This document shows positions 1 to 10,418 of a DNA stretch of 64,000 bases, piece after piece. A program made the position numbers and the translations under genes. Source of the stretch: Chaetoceros tenuissimus (taxonomy: Eukaryota; Bacillariophyta; Thalassiosirophyceae; Chaetocerotales; Chaetocerotaceae); contig BLLK01000023.1 in NCBI GenBank assembly GCA_021927905.1, forward strand, positions 124,001 to 188,000, given 5' to 3'. The notes below the pieces were generated by a model, which was given only the letters and a program-made list of their open reading frames with translations, was not told the origin of the DNA and did no database searches. The number at the start of each line of letters is the position of its first letter. The stretch's first letter is position 1.

Positions 1-1492
1 ATCAAAACAATGTATGTAACCTTATTCTGAGGGAGCTGATCTGCTTCTTCTTCCATCAATGAAGATTTCACAGATTCGGCATCTTCCTTTGGTATCTTGA
101 TGAAAAGATTGAAAGACTGTGAAAAGGAACTCTGACTTTTATTGTCATCAAGTAGGGCTGCTCTTCTGCTGCTATAGGAGTTTTTGCTTGGAGAACGACT
201 GCGATGGCTTCTACCACTATTAGATGGTGAATTAGAATACATACTATGCACTTTTGGAACAAAAGGAGGATCAGCTTTTGCAAGGCCGTTACTATCGAAA
301 CTTCCTGGGTACACAGGTGAATTTGTTTGAGCTAGCGCTGTCATTCTCTTTTGTTTCTGCCAAAGATATCTTTTAATAGCAAGTTCTTCAACATGATGCA
401 TTCTTTTTGCCTTTTTTAGTGTCATATGCGCAACCACACTCAAAAGAAGAACAAGCATGACTGTAAGTGTTTTTGCTTCCAGTACTTTATTCACATAGGT
501 TCCAATAAGCGCTCCTAGCAAAACGACAGGCTGCATGACCAAAATAAGATCCCAATCAATGATTGGTCTGTTACTCAATGGATGACGCCTTTTACAATTT
601 AATAAAGTTCCAAATGTGTTCATTCCAAGCCCAGTGACACAACTCAAAGGAATTGCCACCTTTGGCGGAAAGTCCATGACAATGATGTAAATTGCAACCA
701 AAATTGCTCCTGGTCCAATGCCACCACCAATCGACAGCATAATTGTGATACCTGCCGCTGTAAAACCAGCATAGTCTGTAATTTCCATGGGAAACACCTT
801 CATTTCTTCTATTTCGTCGTCAATGTATATGTAAAAGTCGTCCACTGCATTTGCATAACATAAAATAAAGATAAGTAAAAGGTTATTTGAAAATCTTGTA
901 ATAGTCAATCCCAACTTTATAAAGACTCACCTATGGCAGTATTGTCGTCATAGTACACAGCAGTAGCATTTGCATCATCTGTCATATCATCATAATATTC
1001 AACAACCACTGCATCATCTCCATTGTCCTCCCCATCCCCAGCTGCATCATCATCATCATCTTTCTCATTATATGCCGCATCATAATAATTATTCTCTAAA
1101 AATCTCTGTGGAGTTATCACACCAAGAAATATATCTTGAATCCCAAGAGTTCGTGGTTCAGCTCTTCTTGCAATTTTTTCTTCCATGGGACGTGAAACAG
1201 CTGCCACCATTGCTAAACCTACAATGGCTACATTGACGAAACGAAACATTTGTTTTATGAAATTTCGTCGTCGTTCTCTGTGATTTAATATTTCCAGCTC
1301 AACTTGTTGGTCAAGATCTTGCTCCTGCAATTCATCTTCAAATGTCTCTTGCACAGATTCAATTTCTTCTTCTATTTCATCATTTGGAAATTCATTTTGT
1401 TCCATGTCCATGTCTCCCTCTTGATTCTTGTTATTTTCATTGGATAAGTCCAAAATGTGATTTGGGTCGCAAAATGTTGGATCTATTTCCAT
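1..1492 (-). CDS. TauE/SafE-family membrane protein, 3' end cut by window edge
   Basis: Membrane protein of the TauE/SafE (sulfite exporter-like anion permease) superfamily. The substrate cannot be told from sequence. Exon 1 (1492-931, 187 codons plus 1 nt) encodes an acidic N-terminus (EEEIESVQETFEDELQEQ), a hydrophobic helix (VNVAIVGLAMVAAVS) and an Asp-rich linker. An 86-nt GT-AG intron (930-845) follows; exon 2 starts at 844 and runs off the left edge. Exon 2 begins with acidic residues and then has the family signature GGGIGPGA in the first core helix, then MQPVVLLGALIGTYVNK at the matching position of the first repeat. A Ser-rich cytoplasmic loop follows. The second half of the transporter lies outside the window. 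The Asp-rich N-terminal extension is not part of the core family fold. Family assignment is fairly secure; transport function is inferred. Confidence 0.75.
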
Positions 1493-2054
1493 CGTAAAGC
1501 GAAGTTATGCTATAGCTATAGCTGTATAGATATGCTTATAATGAGTAGTGTAAGACAGTAAATTTATTACAACAACTACTACTGTATTTCAAGAGGAAGG
1601 ATGAAACCTCTTGGTAATGACATTTGCCCATTGGTTTCGTGTAGCGATGGATGGCCGGATGGTGTGTTTGTTCCATCATTTTCATTTTCTTCTATGGAAA
1701 TTTCACAGGACTGAAATTTTCACTGTTCCATAGCACGACTCAATATAAAATAGCCAATTAATTTCTTACTTTTTCGAGCCATTTAAAATAGAAACAGAAG
1801 TATCGTGCCATCCCCCCTGCCAACACAGTAGTCGTCAGAACAACATCGAAAATTCTTTGTCCATCAGAATTCTAATTTCAGAGACGTTGAAGGTTGCAAC
1901 GTAGAGTTTTTCGCCCTTGTTGATGACCAAGATGCTTTGGATTCAAAAAGAGCCCGCCTTCTTTTCACTTTGTTGTCACCATAAAAATCTCGTGAATCAA
2001 TTTTGATCACAAACAAATCACTTTTCTTTTTAAAAGCAAAAACACTCTTACCCA
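1493..2054. other. Divergent intergenic region
   Basis: 562 bp between two divergently transcribed genes, so it should hold both promoters. Short A/T runs are present. I see no RNA gene, mobile element or convincing ORF; the small reverse ORFs here have no recognisable content. Confidence 0.6.
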
Positions 2055-2882
2055 ATGAACAATGAATCTTATCATGATGATGAATACGTATTTGTTCAAT
2101 TTGAACCCCACGAACTTCAAAATGATGCCGACAATATGATACACAAACACATTTTGGCGAACGAAGCCCTTCCAGCAGATGCTAGACAAGACCATGAAGT
2201 CCTTGACAACAGTAGTGATTCAGATGATGATTTCTCACTGTCAAGCTTTGACCTTTGCGATGAAGAACTAGAACTCGATACCAAAGATGCTGAAATGGAA
2301 AATGTACAAGAGTCATCCTGCAAGGGAATGCCTATGGATGATAATAGCCTTCATGTGACCCCCTCTGTTGCAAGTGTCTGTACAGAAACTATGCTGGAAT
2401 CTATGAAGGATGCTGCTCCTGTTGCTGATGTGACACCTTCCTTGAAAAAGAGCAAGCAAAAGGGTGCCCGTCCAAGATCTGTCAGTAATGCAAATTCAAC
2501 CGCAAGTGCTTCCACTGCTACGACGTCCAACCTCAGTCGTCTTTCCAACAAGAAGAGAAGAAAGAAGATTAAACAGCAGAAAAAGGCTGCGGCACAAATG
2601 GCTGCTGCAGAGGCTCTCGCTGCTCAAGTTGTCAAGGCGAAAACTGCTGCCAACACTGCAAGCAAGAATACCACCACTCCAGCTTCTCCTAAAAGCAAGA
2701 AAAAGGCTGCTGCGAATGCAACTAGTATTGCTGTCCTCTGTGCAACCCAGTCCCTCGCTCAGTATAGGCATGAAATGGGAATGATGGCTGCTGCTTCTAC
2801 TGCTGGAAAGAGTGGTTTCCAGCCAAAACTTATCAAAACTGATGGAACCTCTGCTGCTTTGAACATTATCAAGTCTGTGTAA
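2055..2882 (+). CDS. Ala/Lys-rich basic protein of unknown function
   Basis: 275-aa single-exon ORF that I do not recognise. The N-terminal third is acidic and Asp/Ser-rich (SSDSDDDFSLSSFDLCDEE). The middle is Ser/Thr-rich. Residues about 160-215 are strongly basic and Ala-rich (NKKRRKKIKQQKKAAAQMAA), which looks like a nuclear localisation signal running into a helical Ala segment. A second basic stretch (SPKSKKKAAA) follows. No catalytic motif, signal peptide or membrane segment is visible. The start is the first ATG after upstream stops. The composition suggests a nuclear or nucleolar protein, but that is inference only. Confidence 0.65.
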   Translation: MNNESYHDDEYVFVQFEPHELQNDADNMIHKHILANEALPADARQDHEVLDNSSDSDDDFSLSSFDLCDEELELDTKDAEMENVQESSCKGMPMDDNSLHVTPSVASVCTETMLESMKDAAPVADVTPSLKKSKQKGARPRSVSNANSTASASTATTSNLSRLSNKKRRKKIKQQKKAAAQMAAAEALAAQVVKAKTAANTASKNTTTPASPKSKKKAAANATSIAVLCATQSLAQYRHEMGMMAAASTAGKSGFQPKLIKTDGTSAALNIIKSV

Positions 2883-3558
2883 TCATGGCAGAGAAAGGCA
2901 TAATGATATTATGTACTAGGAACAAAGATATTTCTCTATGGGAATGGAGAGAATAGATTCATGCAGGAAATCACATTGATTATATTGAAGAAAAACGAAA
3001 TAAACATCAAAAGAAAGAATGGTGGTAAATTTGCAGTATCTACTCGGTACTTCTCTTGAAATGAATTCTAGAGTAAGAACACCATCATTTGTAAAAACTA
3101 GAAAAATTGAACAAAATAGAAATGAAAATGGCTCAGATTTGAGCACTTATAATAATTATTCTAATCAGAATTTGTAAATACAATGGAAGTTCTTTTTCGT
3201 TCCGAAGGAAACGTATCAAATTTTAAAAAATTTGGTTTATGACAACCGTTATGATTCTCTAAAATAGTGACAAATGTCATTGACACTGGAATTTTGAAAA
3301 AGAAAGGATTCTTTATCACACTTCAGACTTTTTTCGAAATAGACACTTAAATAATTCAACTCAGACTGGAGCTGCACGGTAATTCTTATTCTACAAAGAA
3401 GTACTGCATCAAAGCTAGAGGTGTCCAATACGAAGTGAGTATGTGTTTTGAGAGATGTGATGTCTCACGATTGCTTGTCAGATAATGTTGAAATAGATCT
3501 AGAAAGAAATTCATTTACTTGCTTCGATATAATACTTACTTACACAAACCTAACTACC
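2883..3558. other. Intergenic region and 5' leader
   Basis: 676 bp between two co-directional genes. It includes an in-frame upstream extension of the next ORF (from 3448), which I read as 5' leader because the ATG at 3559 has a much better context. It is A/T-rich with no other recognisable element. Confidence 0.5.
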
Positions 3559-5142
3559 ATGGCAGCAGACTTTCAACTTGGACCGGCAGCGTCTGAGAAC
3601 TTGAAGAAATTTGTGAAATGTATTGAACCATTCGGTATCAAAGGTGCTGAAGGTACTATTTTGCGTAGAGCTGGATTCTCCAAGGCAGATGGCAATGGTA
3701 GCGGTATGGTTTCCCTTGCTGAGACTGAAAACTTTGTCCTATTCGCTCTCAGTGAGCAAATTGACGATGAAGATGAGCAAAAGGATTTGTTCAAGTGTTA
3801 TCGTAAATGCTTCAAGTATGCTTTTGATCATGCAAAGAATCTAGGTAAAAGCAGCGGAAAAGTGCTTACTGGTGCCAAGACCGCTACGGCTGATGATTAC
3901 ATTAGCTTTACAGAATTTCGCATGTTTTGTGTATATCTTACCATTAGTGCAGCTATGTACGATGTCTTTACACTTGTTGATGGAGGAGATGAAGGAGTGA
4001 CTGAGGATGATGACTCTAGAATTTCTTTGGAAGAATTCTTATCTGGGTACAAAGTATTGGGAGGACTTGGTTTCAAGGCTCTTGGTAACATTGATTCAGA
4101 TGAAAAGGCTACAGAATTGTTTCATTCTGTAGATACAAATCATGGAGGTTTCATTCTATTCAAGGAATGGGCAGATTACATCAAGAAGGAAGAAATAAAG
4201 GAAAAGACTCATATTGGTACTCTTTTGAGTGGTGACCTCAAAGCTACAAAGATTCCTTCATCTGGATCAAGCTTAAAGAGTACTCCCTCCAAAAGAAGTG
4301 CTTCCATTGGAGGTAGAAATGTGACTACTTCTGGAAGAAAGAAGGTTGGCTCGTCTGTACCTTCTGCTGTGCATACTAATAGAGCAAGGGTCTCTTCAAG
4401 TTCAAGTCCTACTTCACATTCGGCCAAGTCGCACGTTGTCGTTTCGCCAGAGATTGATGGAGTATTCAAGCCTCGAAATACTACCAAAGAGTTAAAAGAC
4501 TTTTTGAAATCCATTCAGCCGTATGCTGAAAAGTCAGCAGAGGCGAAGAAATTACGTCAAGCTGGATTCCGCAAATGTGATGGAAATGGCAGTGGAGAAT
4601 GTAGTTTAGCGGAAATTGATGGATTTATCTTGGAAAATTTGAAAGCAGACTATGGCGAAAAGTTGAGTTCAAAACTGTTCAAACAATTTCGTCCTTCATA
4701 CATTGTTGCATATAATGCAGCCAAGGCGATTAAAGCTAATGCCAGAGGAAACGATGACGATTACATCAATTTCAGTGAATTCAGATTGTTGAATGTTTAT
4801 CTCTGTATCTATGCATGTATGCTTGACGCATTTTCAACTGCGGATGGTGGTGGAGCTGGGGTGAACGCAAACGATGATCGTCGTGTTGATGAGAAGGAAT
4901 GGGTTGCTGCTTTTAATCAGTTAAGAACAAGAGCTTTCAAGGGACTTAATAAGCTCAAGAATGAAGATGAGGCACTTTCAGTGTTCCATGAAATAGACAG
5001 CGATGGATCTGGGAAGGTCTTATTCCGTGATTTTTGTGAGTATCTAGCCTCGGCAGAAGTTGAATCTGGAACGAAAGTTGCGACTTTATTCGAAGGGAAG
5101 GCGGTGAAAACTTTAAATGCAGCGTATCCTGTAGAACAGTGA
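3559..5142 (+). CDS. Duplicated EF-hand protein, flagellar calcium-binding protein-like
   Basis: 527-aa calcium-binding protein made of two similar halves (about 1-220 and 310-527) joined by a Ser/Thr/Lys-rich linker. Each half begins with a helix and a canonical EF-hand loop (DGNGSGMVSLAE at residue 44; DGNGSGECSLAE at 341). Each then has a conserved core (DDYISFTEFR and DDYINFSEFR) and ends with another loop (DTNHGGFILFKE at 192; DSDGSGKVLFRD at 480). The EFR core followed by a Tyr-rich helix and spaced EF-hands resembles the calflagin/flagellar calcium-binding protein arrangement known from trypanosomes. No N-terminal Gly for myristoylation is seen. I chose the ATG at 3559 (ACCATGG) over the upstream in-frame ATG at 3448, whose extra 37 residues have no domain character. 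Function beyond Ca2+ binding is unknown. Confidence 0.75.
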   Translation: MAADFQLGPAASENLKKFVKCIEPFGIKGAEGTILRRAGFSKADGNGSGMVSLAETENFVLFALSEQIDDEDEQKDLFKCYRKCFKYAFDHAKNLGKSSGKVLTGAKTATADDYISFTEFRMFCVYLTISAAMYDVFTLVDGGDEGVTEDDDSRISLEEFLSGYKVLGGLGFKALGNIDSDEKATELFHSVDTNHGGFILFKEWADYIKKEEIKEKTHIGTLLSGDLKATKIPSSGSSLKSTPSKRSASIGGRNVTTSGRKKVGSSVPSAVHTNRARVSSSSSPTSHSAKSHVVVSPEIDGVFKPRNTTKELKDFLKSIQPYAEKSAEAKKLRQAGFRKCDGNGSGECSLAEIDGFILENLKADYGEKLSSKLFKQFRPSYIVAYNAAKAIKANARGNDDDYINFSEFRLLNVYLCIYACMLDAFSTADGGGAGVNANDDRRVDEKEWVAAFNQLRTRAFKGLNKLKNEDEALSVFHEIDSDGSGKVLFRDFCEYLASAEVESGTKVATLFEGKAVKTLNAAYPVEQ

Positions 5143-5270
5143 ATTTTGTAAAATTGATGTATTTTCATATGGGGAGTGAGTAATACAAACATACAATACA
5201 GATTGTAGGTTTCTTCAATATATATAATAAGAATAGAATGATCGAAATGTATAGCCTAGGATTACTTCAT

Positions 5271-8200
5271 TTAAACTACTTGCTTCAAGTCCATGACCTT
5301 TCCTGCCTCAGCAGCAGCCTCGAAAGCAGCCTTGGAACTCACAACAGCAACAGAAGGTTTCTTCATATTCTTCAATCTCATCGCGAAATCCTTGAAGTCA
5401 GATGCCTTTGTGTTGAGGATCTCATCACGGAAGGTTTGTCTCTCTTCAGGAGTTTGTCTTACAAGCCATCTATTGAATGCCTTGCTTCCCTTTTGATCAG
5501 GAGAAAGGGCCCCATCCAAATCTCCTACAGCTCCAATGATAGCAGTTGCAAGAGCATCTGGGTTGTTCTCAAGCTCTTCAGCAGCAGCAAGTAATGCATC
5601 AGCAGTTGCATCATACACGTCAATAGTCTTGTCAAGGTTAGGATCACGGTAACTGAGGAAAGTGAATACTCCGTCTCCACCCATTGGATTGAATGTACAG
5701 AAACCTCCATAAGCTCCTCCCATGACACGAACATGATCCCAAAGATATCCAGTACGAAGGTATCTGCTAACAACTGCAGTGGACCCAGGCACCTTTTCTC
5801 CTTCTTCAAACAGTAGTCCACCCTTTCCTACGTATGAAACTTGAGTTGGGACAACAAATCCTTCATCCTTCAATGGTGCAGCTTCTGCCATCTCTTCCTT
5901 AGCCTTGGTTGCCCATGGATGTTCAGTGTTGTAAAAGTCCTGAAGCTTCTCGCCATCTGCATCTCCTGGAAGACTATCCACGAAAGAATCAACAGCAGGT
6001 TTGATTGCATCTTGTACCGCCTTATCTCCAGTAATGTCAAGGATCATTCCATTTCTACAGGTAGTCTTGTTCAAGATTGCTGCTCTGATATTCTCAAGAC
6101 GAGCAAGAACAGAGTCCCAGTCTTCTTCTGCCTCCTTCAACAATGCAGTGATTGTTTCCAAGTAAGTGAGCCCTCCCATTTTCTCATCGAGGAAACCACC
6201 GATGCTGTATCTTGCCTTCATACGAGTATTTGCGTAAGAATGTCCGCTGCCCTGAATACTAGATTCAATACGAATCTTAGTCTCCTTCAACATTTCAACA
6301 ACCTTCTTCTTGGAGTCAAGATTTGCTTCCGTAAGAATAAGCTTGAAGATAGAGAAAAGCTCTTCAGCCTTTTCACTAGTAGCCTTTCCTCCAATGGTAA
6401 GCTTGGTAATCATATTTGCTCCATCAAAAATTGCTCCACTAGGGACTCCATCTGGAGCTACACCAGTTTTCATCAAAGATGCTCCTACTCCTCCAGTATG
6501 AGTTCCAATTCTCTGAGAAAGTTGTACATCAGTGTACTCTCCTGCTCCAGTCTCAGTCATAATTCTGGTGAAAAGTGGAAGAAGTGCAATATCATTATAG
6601 TCTACTCCAGAAGTATCAATAGCAAACTTGACATATGCAATTCCAGATGTAGATTGAAGCTCGTGTCTTACTACAGTAACTCCAGAGTTGTTCTCATTCT
6701 CAGTAACCTCATTTGGATACTCGGTTACCTCACGTTTCAAATCAGCAAGTTCAAGGCTTGGAATAGTAGCACGGTCATCCGGAGCGTCCTCGGAAGCCTG
6801 AAGTGCCTTCAACTCCTCAGTCTGCTTAATAATGTTATCAAGTTCATCATCGCTCAAAGAACTCTTGATTGCAGAAAGACGAGATTGTTCTTCCTTCAAT
6901 TCTTCCTCCTCCAAAGATTTGGAAGGCGCCAATTCTACAGTTACGCGATGCATGTTATCAACAAGGTACTCCTTCAAGAAATTCTTGAAAACAGCATCCC
7001 CATCCTTTGCAATCATTTCCTTCAACTCAGCAAGTGGTTCTTCAAACTTGAGTGCATCGGTTGGTTGTCCATCATAGATCCATTTTGACATTGCTCCCAA
7101 CATGAAAGAAAGTCCCTTTGGATAGCTTCCAGTGTTGAACTCACGAAGGCGGAACTCAATAGTATTCATAGCAGATGCAATTTCCTCCTCACTGAATCCA
7201 TCTTCCATGACCTTGTCCAAAGTTTTCAAAACCAACTCTTCAACATCCTTTGCGTTCTCAGACTCGACTCCCTTCAATCCTACAGAGAAAGTTGCTTGCA
7301 AAAGTTCATCAGATAATCCTCCTCCAGTGATGGCACTTCCAAGTCCACTTTCCATCATAGTCTTGTAAAGGACGGATTGAGATGTACCCTAGTTTCAGAT
7401 GAAATGATGAGACAAAATCCAAATTCAAGAGAATGTAAAAATGAGAAATTAATATAGGCATCAACAACACTCACCATCAACAAATGATCCAAAACTCCAA
7501 CAATCAAATCCTCAGTAGGGGTAAATGGACGCTCATTCAAAAGCCAATTGACCATAATCATGTTTGTCTCTGGTTGATCTGCTCCAATAGGATATGGGAA
7601 AGTCTCCCACTTTGGCTCAGTGATGGTTTTCTTTTGCCATTCTACCACACTTCCAGGCTTGGACTCTGGAGATTCTCCAAATTCGGACAAATATTCATCC
7701 ATCAATTCAAGTCTCTCTTGTACATTATCATCTCCCCAGAAGAAAATACGAGAATTCGCAGGATGATAAAATTTCTCATGGAAAGCTTTGAAGTCTTCAA
7801 AGGACAAATCTGGAATAACCTTTGGATCTCCACCACTATCTACACTGTAGGTATTATCAGGGAAGACACAACGTTGAGATTGTCTGTACAAACGAGAATC
7901 TGCGGAGGAATAAACACCCTTCATTTCATTATATACAACTCCCTTGTAAGTCAAAGGCTTATCCTTATCTTCCAATTCGATATGCCATCCTTCCTGTGCA
8001 TGTACAGCAGGATCATTGGTCGCACGAGGATGAAATACAGCATCAGTGTATACATTGATGAGATTTTTAAAATCCTTGTCGTTTTGGGAAGCAAGAACAT
8101 AACACGTACGATCGGGATAAGTGAACGCATTAAGAAATGTCTGTAATGAGCCTTGAAGAAGTTGCACAAATGGTTCTTTGGTTCTATATTTGCGAGAACC

Positions 8201-8662
8201 ACAGAGTACACTGTGCTCAAGGATATGTGGCACACCAGTGGAATCAGTCGGTGGGGTTCTGAAAGTGATTCCAAATACTTTGTTATCGTCATCGTTGTGT
8301 ACGGAAAGAAGTTCAGCTCCAGTCTTTTTATGTCTGTACATGACTGTGTGTGCACCGTACTCTGAAACGACGTCCTTGTTGATAATTTCAAAAGAAGGAT
8401 GCTCTGCTACAGCTTCGGTCTTGATTTCCTCCAATGTTGCTGCATTCAAAGGCTTGATGGAAGATGCAGAAGAAGAAAGAGTTCTGCCTGCCTTTGAAAG
8501 GAAAGGAAGAGATTTGAATGAATGTCTGCTTGGTGCAGAAGCTGAGTTTGCTACACAGAATGCAGTAGCAGTCATGTATCTGCCACTGCTTCTTGCAGCA
8601 ATGGCTAGAGCAAGTAGTGCCATCTTTGATATTTGAGGGCTTAATAGCTGCATCTTATTCAA
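5271..8662 (-). CDS. Presequence protease-like M16C metallopeptidase
   Basis: Zinc metallopeptidase of the pitrilysin M16C (PreP/Cym1) family, which degrades cleaved transit peptides in mitochondria and plastids. Two exons: 8662-7475 (396 codons) and 7388-5271, split by an 87-nt GT-AG intron, giving 1101 aa, close to the family's usual length. The inverted zinc motif HILEH is at residues 146-150, followed by SVLCGSRKY as in PreP. The splice joins DHLLM to GTSQSVLYKTMMESGLG, matching the conserved PreP core. The second half carries the second M16 domain pair. The N-terminus (MNKMQLLSPQ... to about residue 65) is hydrophobic then Ser/Arg-rich, so organelle targeting is likely; whether mitochondrial or plastid (it contains a TAFCVANS stretch reminiscent of a plastid cleavage site) is not settled. 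Divergent from the gene on its right. Confidence 0.92.
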
Positions 8663-9121
8663 TCACTTGAATTCTATCTCGACGAAAAAAGGCTTCAAGA
8701 ATATTTTATGATATGCTTGAATGCTTTCTGGCGAGAATTGAAGCTTGATAGCTGAGTGAATCAATTGAATGAATCAGCAGAAAGAATTGATTAGAAAGAT
8801 GATGTGTCGAAAAAGATGTGATAGAAATCCAGCCAGCTGGCGAAGGCGATGAGATCTATTTACCAAGCCAAAGGGTTAGTTCGATGTATGGTCGGTCTAA
8901 ATTATCATCCTACCTCATCATCTACAATTTTAATAAAAGTTGGGACTGAATCAGAGCTTCCGTTGCGTTTACATTTTTTGGCTTCTCACAACTCACAATT
9001 TCTTCACCTTCACTTTTCGTTCTTCTTATTTAGACCTTCCTCTTCCAACCTTTTGAGATATATATCATCCCCGATCGTCCTCCATTACATCAAAAACACG
9101 CCACAGCTATATTCTACAAAG
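8663..9121. other. Bidirectional promoter region
   Basis: 459 bp between divergent start codons. An ORF runs through 8849-9121 in frame with the next gene, but its translation has no domain character and I treat it as 5' leader. No other element is seen. Confidence 0.5.
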
Positions 9122-9940
9122 ATGGAGTTCAGACAGGATCCAGAATCCATACGAGAAAGAATAATCAACGATTGTGAAACCACCGAAACGCTGCTATACA
9201 TGGTGGAGACTTCGTTCAATGTCATTCAAGAAAATGAAAAATATTCCATACTCAAAAAAGTACTAGGTGAAATACTACAACGGCATGATAGTCTCAAGAA
9301 CGAAGTGATTAAAGAACGTGTACAGGAATTGTTTGTATGTGGTTCTTTAGATGATGCAAATGTTCACGATATGAAACCGTCGTTTGCGAAAAAGAATGCA
9401 ATGGGAGAATTAAAAGCTATAGATCGCATGACGGAAAAATTATTGGTTGAATTCTTGAGGTTTCTTGCAATGAAGTTTTTACTACAAGATGTAGAGACTT
9501 CTGATCATACTGCTGTAAATGAGACTCGTTTTTGTTTAGTTCCAAGTTTGCCTTTGAGAGATTGTTGGAAGGCATTACTCATGCTGCCTGTCATGTATAC
9601 TGAACTTTGTGTGAGTATGGGTCTTGAGACAGAAATAGATTATGATGCAGATGAATATGATTTGGAATACAAGCGAGGGAAAAATAGAAGCAAAGTGAAG
9701 GAAGCAAGGACGAATTACAGAAGAACACTCATCACCTATGAAAAATTATACTTGGTTATCCCAGATGAGCAATGTTGGTTGCGACTTCAAATGAATGATG
9801 CAGAAGATTATGACCCTACCTTTAGTGATGACATTCGAAATTTTGTAGATGGAGTAAGCAGCTATGTGAAACAAAGAGTCACTGGAAGAGAAACAAGTTT
9901 GCCAAAAACTATTCGTTTCTCAACCACTGATGACTTTTGA
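9122..9940 (+). CDS. Conserved-looking protein of unknown function
   Basis: 272-aa ORF starting at the ATG in AAAGATGGAG. It is open for a further 91 codons upstream, but that part looks like untranslated leader. The N-terminal half is helical and charged. Residues about 115-165 contain FLRFLAMKFLLQD and then LVPSLPLRDCWKALLMLP followed by YTELC. Later there is YRRTLITYEKLYLVIPDEQCW. This order (a helix with RFL.LK, an aromatic helix ending in Y..LC, then a Y.RTL..Y motif) recalls a stramenopile hypothetical family in which the first block reads SPS..VD..WH...L and resembles the N-terminal part of glycine-rich domain proteins. Here the usual W-H pair is not intact. No catalytic role can be named. 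Confidence 0.6.
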   Translation: MEFRQDPESIRERIINDCETTETLLYMVETSFNVIQENEKYSILKKVLGEILQRHDSLKNEVIKERVQELFVCGSLDDANVHDMKPSFAKKNAMGELKAIDRMTEKLLVEFLRFLAMKFLLQDVETSDHTAVNETRFCLVPSLPLRDCWKALLMLPVMYTELCVSMGLETEIDYDADEYDLEYKRGKNRSKVKEARTNYRRTLITYEKLYLVIPDEQCWLRLQMNDAEDYDPTFSDDIRNFVDGVSSYVKQRVTGRETSLPKTIRFSTTDDF

Positions 9941-10418
9941 TATTTCTAATTTTAGATTGAAGAAATAGAAGTCAAGAATAGGAAGTTCTCTGAAAGGGGT
10001 AGGAGAATGTGTACAGCGCCGACACGATTATAAATATAATAAAAGTTGATAAATGATGATACTTTTGTACCTGTCTGAAACAGCCTTATTTACGTATAAA
10101 TAGCATCATTTGAAGATCCGACATAGCGGTTGTGCTTATGGTGTTTTTACAGCATTGTATTATTTTTTATTTTGTGGCGGACCTATCGTTACCAGGATTT
10201 AGCCTCTGCTGCTTTTCTTTTCATTCTTTTTTCCTAAGTGTAGCTTACCAATCAATAGTAGCTTTTGGACGAAGACAAACATCGTAAAAAATACAAATCT
10301 TCGAAATCCAAATTGAGTGTACGTAGACATCACACACATCATTATTCTCTTATTCCACTATTCGCATCTTTCCATCCACCTTTCCGTCACTACATTTCTT
10401 TGTTGGTGCCCCTCTACC
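9941..10418. other. Convergent intergenic region
   Basis: 478 bp between the 3' ends of two convergent genes. AT-rich 3'-UTR-like sequence; the short ORFs in it have no recognisable content. Confidence 0.5.

Noticed and set aside
5841-7088. 415-codon plus-strand ORF
   Set aside because: Lies entirely antisense to the M16C peptidase exon; its translation has no domain character while the opposite strand matches a known family throughout.
7484-8146. 220-codon plus-strand ORF
   Set aside because: Antisense shadow of the first exon of the M16C peptidase.
8849-9121. N-terminal extension of the 9.1-kb gene
   Set aside because: Composition is that of AT/pyrimidine-rich leader and promoter DNA; the ATG at 9122 is in good context and begins the domain-like part.
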